Source: Betaproteobacteria bacterium
Lineage (GTDB): Bacteria > Pseudomonadota > Gammaproteobacteria > Burkholderiales > Casimicrobiaceae
NCBI GenBank assembly: GCA_005888865.1
Contig: VBCL01000008.1
Span: forward strand, 1 to 19,263
Direction of reading: 5' to 3'
Length of the DNA: 19,263 nucleotides
A program made the translations under genes and the position numbers. The notes beneath the pieces were generated by a model. The model saw nothing but the letters and a program-made list of their open reading frames with translations, had not been told where the DNA came from and did not search any database. Below are positions 1 to 5,844 of this stretch, piece by piece (the stretch's first letter is position 1; each line of letters starts with the position of its first letter).

Positions 1-38
1 CCCGGCTCTGCGTCCCGAACGCCGCAGGCTTGCGCACC

Positions 39-95
39 TACGGGTCCCGGCGCTGCTTCGGGAGTCAACCCACGACTCCCTCGCCGCGCCACCCG
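39..95 (-). repeat. Diverged inverted relative of the 313-370 segment
   Basis: Read on the minus strand, this segment shows cgggtggc, then a cgcggcga-like stretch, then gagtcgtgggttgactc, then gccgggacccg. The plus strand at 313-370 shows the same order: cgggtggc, gcgcggcga, ctcgtgggttgagtc, gccgggtacccg. Both carry a hairpin with the seven-base loop gtgggtt (aacccac on the other strand). In the left copy the arms are gggagtc (60-66) and gactccc (74-80). The similarity is imperfect and was aligned by eye. Confidence 0.55.
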
Positions 96-156
96 TTACG
101 GTGCGCGCGGCTCACGGGCGCTTCGCCGGGCATTCGCCACTCCCGTGATGCGGACG

Positions 157-230
157 CGTGTCGAGCCGCGGTGACGGAAGGCGCATCAGGGGCGCAGTCG
201 TCGTACGCGGGTGGCTCGTCTGCGGCGACC
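157..230 (+). repeat. Direct repeat A, copy 1 (about 74 bp)
   Basis: This copy begins with cgtgtcgagccgcggtgac and carries the shared core gcgcatcaggggcgcagtcg, then a gggtggctcgt segment. It matches copy 2 at 262-335 nearly base for base, with one single-base length difference after the first 18 bases and small differences around the middle. The two copies are offset by about 105 bp. No coding frame is conserved between the copies, which suggests a DNA-level repeat rather than a duplicated protein segment. Confidence 0.8.
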
Positions 231-261
231 TCATCGGCCGTATTCGGTAGGTTTGACGGTT

Positions 262-335
262 CGTGTCGAGCCGCGGTGACGAAGGCGCATCAGGGGCGCA
301 GTCGTCGCAAAGCGGGTGGCTCGTGCGCGGCGACT
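262..335 (+). repeat. Direct repeat A, copy 2 (about 74 bp)
   Basis: This is the second copy of the repeat at 157-230. It continues directly into a small hairpin-forming segment (331-349: gactc, spacer gtgggtt, gagtc). The 313-370 part of this copy and its flank also resembles the reverse complement of 39-95. The unit may therefore be longer than the 74 bp shared by the two direct copies. Confidence 0.8.
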
Positions 336-385
336 CGTGGGTTGAGTCGCCGCCGCGAGCCGGGTACCCGCTCGACGACGTGCTT

Positions 386-472
386 GCGCCCCAGCGCCGC
401 AGTCACTGCGGCTCGGCACGATTACCCGCGCCCCGGCGCCCCAACGCCCCAGTCACTGCGACTCGGCACGGT
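386..472 (+). repeat. Direct repeat B, two copies 50 bp apart
   Basis: Copies at 386-422 and 436-472 share gcgcccca, then cgcc, then cagtcactgcg, then ctcggcacg, with a few substitutions. The offset is exactly 50 bp. Only two copies are present and the intervening 13 bp is too short for a CRISPR spacer. The pair appears to belong to the same repetitive noncoding stretch as repeat A. Confidence 0.7.
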
Positions 473-552
473 AACTATCAATGGCTCGGGCGCAAGCGGG
501 CATCCGCAGCTAACGTCCCCAACGGTTGCGGCTACCGAACCACCGAGCGGTT

Positions 553-1122
553 TCAACCGAAGAAAAACTTCCGCTGCGTCTCCCAGTGCTCCTGCGGCAG
601 TCTCTTGAATCCCGATTTCGCGAATAGCAACCAGCGGCCGAGCACGTAGGCCAGCAACGCATTCGCTTCCGCGGCGGGATCGCCCGTCCAGCCGCCGCCG
701 GCCTGCGCGATTTTGAACGCTTGCCGCAACGAGGCTTCGACCCGCTCGTAGAACTGGTTCATGCGGATCTGCAGGCGCTCGTCCTCGCTGACAAGCGCAT
801 CGCCGATCAGCACCCGCGTCATGCCGGGATTCTTCTCCGCAAAACCGAGCAGCACCTGCGCGATCTGCGTGGCCTGCGCCACGCCGTCGGTCGTGTCGGT
901 TGTAATCTTGTTGACCAGCGAAAAGAGCGTCGATTCGATGAACTCGATCAGCCCTTCGAACATCTGCGCCTTGCTGGCAAAGTGGCGGTAGAGCGCCGCC
1001 TCCGACACATCCAGCCGCCCCGCGAGCGCGGCGGTCGTGACCTTGTCGCCGCGCGGGTTCTCCAGCATCGATGCCAATGTCTGCAGGATCTGCAGCCGCC
1101 GCTCCCCGGGTTTTGCTGCCAT
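553..1122 (-). CDS. slmA: Nucleoid occlusion factor SlmA (TetR family)
   Basis: The product is a 189-residue TetR-type DNA-binding protein. In studied bacteria SlmA binds specific chromosomal palindromes and blocks FtsZ ring assembly over the nucleoid. An N-terminal helix-turn-helix is visible, with the recognition part around residues 38-52 (DVSEAALYRHFASKAQ). The all-helical ligand/dimer domain follows and ends in the characteristic LLFAKSGFKRLPQEHW stretch near the C-terminus. The length is close to E. coli SlmA (198 residues). The ATG lies two bases after the argB stop codon, so the two genes are very probably co-transcribed; this pairing is familiar in betaproteobacteria. Unlike most TetR proteins, it is not expected to regulate its neighbours. 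The family call is confident; activity in this organism is inferred. Confidence 0.93.
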   Translation of the reverse strand: MAAKPGERRLQILQTLASMLENPRGDKVTTAALAGRLDVSEAALYRHFASKAQMFEGLIEFIESTLFSLVNKITTDTTDGVAQATQIAQVLLGFAEKNPGMTRVLIGDALVSEDERLQIRMNQFYERVEASLRQAFKIAQAGGGWTGDPAAEANALLAYVLGRWLLFAKSGFKRLPQEHWETQRKFFFG

Positions 1123-1124
1123 CG

Positions 1125-2009
1125 CTAGTCCGCCCTGATCATCGTGCCGACCCCTTCATTCGTCAGCACTTCGAGCAACAGCGCATGCTCGACCCGGCCG
1201 TCGATGATGTGCGAGCTGCGCACGCCGTTCTTCACGGCGTCGAGCGCGGAGCCGATCTTGGGTAGCATTCCCCCGTGAATCGTCCCGTCCGCGAACAGCC
1301 GTTCGATCTCGCTGGCGGTGAGTCCGGTCAACAGGGCTCCGCTCTTGTCGAGGACGCCCGGGGTATTGGTCATGAGCACCAGCTTCTCGGCCCGGAGCGT
1401 TTCGGCGAGCTTGCCGGCCACGAGGTCGGCGTTGATGTTGTACGCTTCGCCATCCCTGCCGACGCCGATCGGCGCGATCACCGGCACGAAGTCGCGCGAA
1501 TCGAGGAGCTGAATCAGCTCCGGATCGATCCTCTCGATCTCGCCGACCAGCCCGATGTCCACCGGCTCTCCATGATCGATATCGTTCTTCAGCAGCATCT
1601 TGCGGGCGTGGATAAACGCCCCGTCCTGTCCCGTCAAGCCCACTGCGCGACCCCCATGCTGGTTGATGAGGCCGACGATCTCCTGGTTGAGCTCGCCCAA
1701 GACCATCTCGACGACGTTCATGACCTTCTCGTCGGTAACCCGCATTCCCTGGCGGAACTCGCTCGGGATCCCCATCGTCTTCAGCAGGTCGCCGATCTGC
1801 GGGCCGCCGCCGTGCACGATGATCGGGTTCATCCCGACGAGCTTCAGCATCACGACGTCCCGCGCGAAGCCAGACTTGAGTGTCGCCTCGGTCATCGCGT
1901 TGCCACCGTATTTGACGACGATGGCCTTGTCGTGGAAACGCTGGATGTAGGGCAGGGCCTCGGCCAGGATTTGCGCTTTGAGCGCGGCGGAAGCAGCCTC
2001 GAGGGGCAT
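1125..2009 (-). CDS. argB: Acetylglutamate kinase ArgB
   Basis: This cytoplasmic enzyme phosphorylates N-acetyl-L-glutamate with ATP, the second step of arginine biosynthesis. The 294-residue protein has the amino acid kinase fold: KYGGNAM (residues 33-39, phosphate-binding lysine and glycine loop), HGGGPQIG (66-73, substrate-binding glycine loop), RVTD (90-93), NINADLVAGKLA (191-202) and GGMLPK (246-251, catalytic-site lysine). An N-terminal helix of about 25 residues precedes the kinase core. In characterised enzymes this helix goes with hexamer formation and feedback inhibition by arginine, so arginine sensitivity is a reasonable inference. The gene heads a two-gene unit with slmA. A -10-like element lies about 40 bases upstream of the start. 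Confidence 0.97.
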   Translation of the reverse strand: MPLEAASAALKAQILAEALPYIQRFHDKAIVVKYGGNAMTEATLKSGFARDVVMLKLVGMNPIIVHGGGPQIGDLLKTMGIPSEFRQGMRVTDEKVMNVVEMVLGELNQEIVGLINQHGGRAVGLTGQDGAFIHARKMLLKNDIDHGEPVDIGLVGEIERIDPELIQLLDSRDFVPVIAPIGVGRDGEAYNINADLVAGKLAETLRAEKLVLMTNTPGVLDKSGALLTGLTASEIERLFADGTIHGGMLPKIGSALDAVKNGVRSSHIIDGRVEHALLLEVLTNEGVGTMIRAD

Positions 2010-2051
2010 GGGAGCTTGAGGTCGCGGCCGGGGGCGTCTCGATCGGAGTCG

Positions 2052-2057
2052 ATTCTA
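2052..2057 (-). promoter_or_regulatory. Candidate -10 element for argB-slmA
   Basis: On the minus strand this reads TAGAAT, one mismatch from the sigma-70 consensus. It would place transcription start near 2045, giving a leader of about 35 bases before the argB ATG. No good -35 box is seen at 16-18 bases spacing; the best upstream match is a TTTATC-like sequence at 15 bases. The call therefore rests on position and the -10 alone. Confidence 0.35.
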
Positions 2058-2133
2058 CCCGAATCGGGAAAAGATAAAGCATCCGCGGCCCTTCCTCGAC
2101 GAGTAAGCCCTGACTGGCGGAAATAATTGAGGC

Positions 2134-2152
2134 GCGTTGTTGGCAACAACGC
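2134..2152. promoter_or_regulatory. Perfect 9-bp inverted repeat, possible operator
   Basis: The 19 bases gcgttgttggcaacaacgc form two perfectly complementary 9-base arms around one central base. They lie in the divergent gap between argB (minus) and the first glycosyltransferase gene (plus), 27 bases before the latter's start. A dyad this tight suits a dimeric DNA-binding protein better than an RNA hairpin, which needs a loop of at least three bases. I do not recognise the regulator. Confidence 0.4.
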
Positions 2153-2179
2153 CCTTGGGTAGTTTGGTATCTTGCGTAG

Positions 2180-3439
2180 ATGCTGAACGCCCCGCTGCAT
2201 GCGGCCGACCCGCGTCCGGCTCCTTGCGTGCTCTCCCACCGATTGCGCGTCTTCAAGACCCTGCGGTCCGACCCGTGGGCGAGACCGACGCGCCGGTACA
2301 CCCGACCGCCGGGCCGCGTCAGGGCGCCCACTGCGCGCTTCAACGAGGCCGCGCTGGAGGCGCTGCTCGAGCGCGGTGTTGCGATCACGCTCTACACAAG
2401 GCGCTGGCCGGAGACGCGGGTGCAACTGATCGAACCCGTCATGTGCAACCCGCTCTACATCGGCCGTCTCTGGCGCGATTGGGGCTTCGCGCGGACGGTC
2501 ACCGGCAAGATCGCCCGGACGCCGCCGGAACTGGTGTTGTCGCACGAACGGCTCCTCTGTTGCGACGTCTATCGGGCGGGGAACGGCGTGCACCAGGTGC
2601 GCCTCGAGGAGTGCCTGCGCGACGAGTCCGCGTTCGCGCGCCGCATGGTCGAATGGAGTCCCTACCACCGTTACGTTCTGGAAATGGAACGGCAGCTCTA
2701 CGCGAGTCCTGCGCTGCGCGCGGTCATTTGCGACTCCAAGATGGTCCGCGACGAGATCCGCGATCGGTTCGGGGTCACCGAAGACAAGCTTCGCGTCATC
2801 TACAACGCCGTCGACAGCGACGTCTTCTCGCCGCAACTGAGGCAGCAGCATCGCGCGGCGGTGCGCGGCCAGCTCGGCGTGGCGGAGAGCGCGACCGTTT
2901 TTCTCATCCGCTCCAGCGAGGGGCGCGAGGGCGCCGCAACAGCGATCAGCGCACTGGCTCGCCTCCCCCGCGACACGTATCTCTTTGTCGTCGGGCGCGA
3001 CAGAGGCCGCGGCCTTTACCGGCGCCTGGCCGAAGAGCTCGGCATTGCCAACCGGGTGGCGCTGCTTGGCCCGCAGGAGGACCCGCGGCCGTTCTACGGT
3101 GCCGCCGATGCCTTCGTATTGCCGACGTTGTACGACCCGTGCCCCGGCGCAGCGCTCGAAGCGATGGCCTGTGGCCTGCCGCTGGTCACGAGCACCAAAT
3201 GCGGGGTAGCGGAGCTCGTCGTGGAGCACGACGCCGGATTCGTCTGTCCCGCGCGCGACATCGACTCGCTCGCCTGGCACATGACGACGCTGACCGATGC
3301 CGGCGCGCGCACGACGCTCGGCGCGCGCGCCCGCGAAGCGGTGCTGCCTCTGACCCCTCCGGCGATGACGTTGCAGCTCGTGCTGTTGTACCGCGATTTG
3401 CTCGCCGCGGCGCACGCGGCGACGGCGGAGCGCGGCTGA
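2180..3439 (+). CDS. Glycosyltransferase family 4 (GT-B fold), atypical N-terminus
   Basis: The 419-residue product resembles betaproteobacterial WaaG-like family 4 transferases that move a sugar from a nucleotide donor onto LPS core or a lipid-linked glycan at the inner membrane. Supporting segments are RFNEAALEALLERG (53-66), SHERLLCCDVYRAGNGVH (121-138), SPYHRYVLEMERQLY (160-174), AVICDSKMVRDEI (181-193) and the C-terminal donor-site region LYDPCPGAALEAMACGLPLV (317-336). Residues 1-52 do not look right: relatives as I know them start with a short strand and a glycine-rich loop (RQRYTPxGGAERF type), whereas here RRYT and RFNE are separated by an 11-residue Arg/Pro-rich stretch and preceded by a long nonmatching leader. 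The usual Lys of the donor loop around 244-251 is also replaced by Glu. No good ribosome-binding site precedes the ATG. The start is uncertain and the gene may be damaged at its 5' end. It opens the five-gene plus-strand run. Confidence 0.8.
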   Translation: MLNAPLHAADPRPAPCVLSHRLRVFKTLRSDPWARPTRRYTRPPGRVRAPTARFNEAALEALLERGVAITLYTRRWPETRVQLIEPVMCNPLYIGRLWRDWGFARTVTGKIARTPPELVLSHERLLCCDVYRAGNGVHQVRLEECLRDESAFARRMVEWSPYHRYVLEMERQLYASPALRAVICDSKMVRDEIRDRFGVTEDKLRVIYNAVDSDVFSPQLRQQHRAAVRGQLGVAESATVFLIRSSEGREGAATAISALARLPRDTYLFVVGRDRGRGLYRRLAEELGIANRVALLGPQEDPRPFYGAADAFVLPTLYDPCPGAALEAMACGLPLVTSTKCGVAELVVEHDAGFVCPARDIDSLAWHMTTLTDAGARTTLGARAREAVLPLTPPAMTLQLVLLYRDLLAAAHAATAERG

Positions 3440-3573
3440 CGCTCCCGGTGCGGCAAAGCCAGCGTGCGTTTCGGCGCTCCATCGCAATCGACGTGTGTCG
3501 TCAACGTTGTTCATCGCCATGCCGGCAAGCGTGCGCGTGGTGAGGCACCGAAGCTTCTGCTATTGTTGCCCGC

Positions 3574-4710
3574 ATGGTTCAGCCCGCGGTCGATGACGCC
3601 GTCGATTTCGCCCGGATCCGTCGGGTACTGGTCATCAAGTTGCGGCATCACGGCGATGTGCTGCTGACATCGCCCGTGTTTTCGGTGTTGAGACGCGTAG
3701 CTCCCCAAGCCGAGGTGGACGCGCTCGTCTATGCTGAAACCGCGCCGATGCTCGAGCGCCACCCGGGAATCAGCATCGTGCACACCATCGACCGCCGGCT
3801 CAAGCGCGGCCGTTTGCCCGCGTTGCGCGCCGAGCTGCGCCTCTGGCGGGCGCTGCGCCGACGCCGGTACGATCTGGTCGTCCACCTGACCGAACATCCG
3901 CGCGGCGCGTGGCTCTCGCGACTCGTTGGTGCGCGCTACGCGGTGGCGCTCGACCGCGCCGATGCGGGAGTATGGTGGCGCTCCTCGTTCACGCATCTCT
4001 ATGCGCTGCCACGCAATACCGAGCGCCACGTCGTCGAGCAGAATCTCGATGCGATCCGCCGCCTCGGCGCATGGCCTGATGAGTCGGACAAGCCCCTGGT
4101 CCTGGTTCCCGGTGCCGCAGCGGAGACGCGCGTCGCCGCGCTGATGGCGCGGCACACGCTTGCGCGCGGAAGGTTCGTGATCGTCCATCCGGGATCGCGG
4201 TGGCAATTCAAGAGCTGGACCGCGGCCGCGAACGCGACCCTCGTCGATAGGCTGGCCGCCGACGGGTGGCGCGTCGTGCTGACGGCGGCCCCCGATCCTG
4301 CCGAGCGCGCGCTGACCGAAGCGATCCGCACGGTGGCATCCGCCTCGGTCGTCGATCTGTCAGGCGAGCTCACGTTGCCCGAGCTCGGCGCTCTCATTGG
4401 CGCCGCCCGCATGCTCATCGGCGTGGATTCCGCGCCGATGCATATGGCCGCGGCGATGCAAACGCCGGTGGTCGCCGTGTTCGGCCCCAGCAGCGAGGTC
4501 GCGTGGGCGCCGTGGCAGGTCACGCACCGCATCGTCGGCTCGGCCATCCATCCCTGTCGCCCCTGCAACATAAACGGCTGCGGCGGCAGCAACATCTCCG
4601 ATTGCCTGCTCACGCTTCCCGTCGCGCGTGTAGTCTCCGCCGTGCGCGAACTGCTGGCGGAAACCGCCGACCGTTTCCCGCATGAGACCGGCACGCCGGC
4701 CCATCGATGA
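3574..4710 (+). CDS. waaQ: Lipopolysaccharide heptosyltransferase III-like (GT family 9)
   Basis: The 378-residue protein is predicted to transfer L-glycero-D-manno-heptose from an ADP-heptose donor onto the LPS inner core on the cytoplasmic face of the inner membrane. The N-terminal motif KLRHHGDVLLTSPVF (22-36) is the family 9 signature. The C-terminal half carries HPGSRWQFKSW, a DLSGELTLPELGALI region and GVDSAPMHMAAA, the donor-binding part. The cysteine-rich tail segment CRPCNINGCGGSNISDCL (about 327-344) closely resembles that of E. coli WaaQ and separates it from WaaC and WaaF. It is somewhat longer than E. coli WaaQ (344 residues). The gene lies 134 bases after the preceding glycosyltransferase gene in the same direction. 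The exact acceptor heptose is inferred from family membership. Confidence 0.82.
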   Translation: MVQPAVDDAVDFARIRRVLVIKLRHHGDVLLTSPVFSVLRRVAPQAEVDALVYAETAPMLERHPGISIVHTIDRRLKRGRLPALRAELRLWRALRRRRYDLVVHLTEHPRGAWLSRLVGARYAVALDRADAGVWWRSSFTHLYALPRNTERHVVEQNLDAIRRLGAWPDESDKPLVLVPGAAAETRVAALMARHTLARGRFVIVHPGSRWQFKSWTAAANATLVDRLAADGWRVVLTAAPDPAERALTEAIRTVASASVVDLSGELTLPELGALIGAARMLIGVDSAPMHMAAAMQTPVVAVFGPSSEVAWAPWQVTHRIVGSAIHPCRPCNINGCGGSNISDCLLTLPVARVVSAVRELLAETADRFPHETGTPAHR

Positions 4711-4768
4711 CCCGCGGGTTCCGGGCGCGCCAGCGCGCTGCGTTCCGCGTCTGTGGCGGCAACCCGTC

Positions 4769-5806
4769 ATGAATGCGCGCGCGGAGGCGCCAGACGGCGC
4801 GCCGCAAAAGCTCCTGGTGATAGAGCTCGCCGGCCTCGGTGACAACGTGCATCTGCTGCCGGCGCTGTGGCTCGTCCGCCGTCAATGGCCAGGTGCCGAG
4901 CTGCACGTCATGGTCAACGCGAACGTCGCGAGCCTGTTCAAGCTCACGCCGTGGGTCGATCGCTTGTGGTCGTATCCGACCGCGCCCAAACCGGGCGTTC
5001 GAGAAAACCTGCGCTGGGCCAATGCGCTGCGGCGCGAGCACTTCGACTGTGTCATCAACACCACCGGTTCGGATCGATCGTCGCTGCTGACCTGGGCCAC
5101 GCGCGCCAGGGAGCGCATCGGTCGCCGCCCTGCCGATGGCGGTCCTCCTGGCTGGCGCTGGCTATTCACGCGCGTCGTCGAGACGTCGCATTATCTCGAG
5201 CCGATGTACCTGCAGAAGTGGCGCTGCCTGAAACAGGCGGGCTTCGACGCAGGAGCGAGCGCCGGCGACTCGCCCGAATTCCACGTCACCATCGATCCGG
5301 CGTTACGCCGCAGCGCGGGCATCGGCGCGGAAGACGAGGGTCGTTACATCCACATCAGCCCGTTCACGACCGCCGACGCACGCGAGTTGCCGCGTGAACA
5401 AATGGTGACGTTGATCGCAGGTCTGCGCGCGCACCACCCGGATTTCCGGATCGTCCTGTCATGCGCGGATACCGCGCGCGAGCGCGCGAAGCTTGACGAG
5501 CTGCTGTCGCGCCTGCGCGAGCCGCCGTGGAAGGTATACGGCGGCACGCTCGACATGACGGGGCTCGCGGCGATCATCCAGACATGTGCGCTGAATCTCT
5601 CGGGCGATACCGGCACGCTGCACCTGGCGATGATGACGCAAACGCCGGCACTGGCCTGGTTCCGCGCGCACCGCGGACAAAAGGAATGGATACCGCTGGC
5701 AGCGCAATATCGGGTTCTGATCGCCGAGGGCGGGGCGCCCGATGCGCTGCACGGCATACAGACCGACGCGCTGCTCGCCGCGGCGGCCGAGCTCCTGCAG
5801 CGCTAA
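4769..5806 (+). CDS. Glycosyltransferase family 9 protein (heptosyltransferase-like)
   Basis: This is a second, clearly different family 9 GT-B protein of 345 residues. The family signature KLLVIELAGLGDNVHLLPAL lies near the N-terminus, and the donor-site motif LSGDTGTLHLAMMTQTPALAWF near the C-terminus. It probably transfers a heptose or another sugar in LPS core assembly; the donor is not certain, because the loop after GDTG differs from WaaC, WaaF and WaaQ. I chose the ATG at 4769. An earlier in-frame ATG at 4682 would overlap the preceding gene by 29 bases and add 29 residues rich in Arg and Pro that match nothing in the family. Neither start has a strong ribosome-binding site. The asparagine synthase-like gene follows after 38 bases. 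Confidence 0.82.
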   Translation: MNARAEAPDGAPQKLLVIELAGLGDNVHLLPALWLVRRQWPGAELHVMVNANVASLFKLTPWVDRLWSYPTAPKPGVRENLRWANALRREHFDCVINTTGSDRSSLLTWATRARERIGRRPADGGPPGWRWLFTRVVETSHYLEPMYLQKWRCLKQAGFDAGASAGDSPEFHVTIDPALRRSAGIGAEDEGRYIHISPFTTADARELPREQMVTLIAGLRAHHPDFRIVLSCADTARERAKLDELLSRLREPPWKVYGGTLDMTGLAAIIQTCALNLSGDTGTLHLAMMTQTPALAWFRAHRGQKEWIPLAAQYRVLIAEGGAPDALHGIQTDALLAAAAELLQR

Positions 5807-5835
5807 TCGGCGTCAAAACGACACGACGCGGGACT

Positions 5836-5839
5836 GGAG
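5836..5839 (+). promoter_or_regulatory. Ribosome-binding site fixing the asnB-like start
   Basis: GGAG lies five bases before the ATG at 5845. It fixes the start even though the frame stays open upstream into the preceding gene. Starting here also places Cys directly after Met, as the glutaminase domain requires. Confidence 0.75.
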
Positions 5840-5844
5840 CTTCC

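Larger units (their letters stand above)
1..552. other. Noncoding, repeat-rich stretch downstream of slmA
   Basis: No convincing gene is seen here. The open frames on both strands are rich in Arg, Ser, Ala and Pro and show no domain, ribosome-binding site or family resemblance, so I read them as chance open frames in GC-rich DNA. The stretch is instead filled with repeats: a pair of roughly 74-bp direct repeats (157-230 and 262-335), a diverged inverted relative at 39-95, and a pair of roughly 37-bp direct repeats (386-422 and 436-472). It lies just downstream of the slmA stop codon and at the edge of the window, so its full extent is unknown. I could not identify a clear slmA terminator in it. 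Confidence 0.6.

Noticed and set aside
386..472. Possible CRISPR remnant from two regularly spaced repeats
   Set aside because: Only two copies, about 37 bp each with substitutions, and just 13 bp between them; no array, leader or cas genes.
30..649. Open frames of 128-192 codons on the plus strand at the left edge
   Set aside because: Low-complexity Arg/Ser/Ala/Pro composition, no ribosome-binding site, no recognisable domain, and the frames run through the noncoding repeats without conserving frame between copies.
2140..2173. Sigma-70 promoter for the first glycosyltransferase (TTGGCA and TATCTT)
   Set aside because: The spacing is about 22 bases and the -10 would lie only seven bases before the start codon.
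1156..3520. Long minus-strand open frames of more than 400 codons antisense to argB and the first glycosyltransferase
   Set aside because: They shadow well-supported genes in GC-rich DNA, are rich in Arg and Ala, and match no family.
2137..3543. A 468-codon plus-strand frame overlapping the first glycosyltransferase
   Set aside because: The overlapping frame at 2180-3439 carries the conserved glycosyltransferase motifs; this one carries none.
3538..3566. Promoter before the waaQ-like gene (TGGTGA and TATTGT)
   Set aside because: Both boxes match poorly and the start codon would follow within about eight bases; not enough to call.
5527..5844. Upstream extension of the asparagine synthase-like gene
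   Set aside because: It would overlap the preceding glycosyltransferase and bury the catalytic Cys that must follow the initiator Met; the GGAG site supports 5845.
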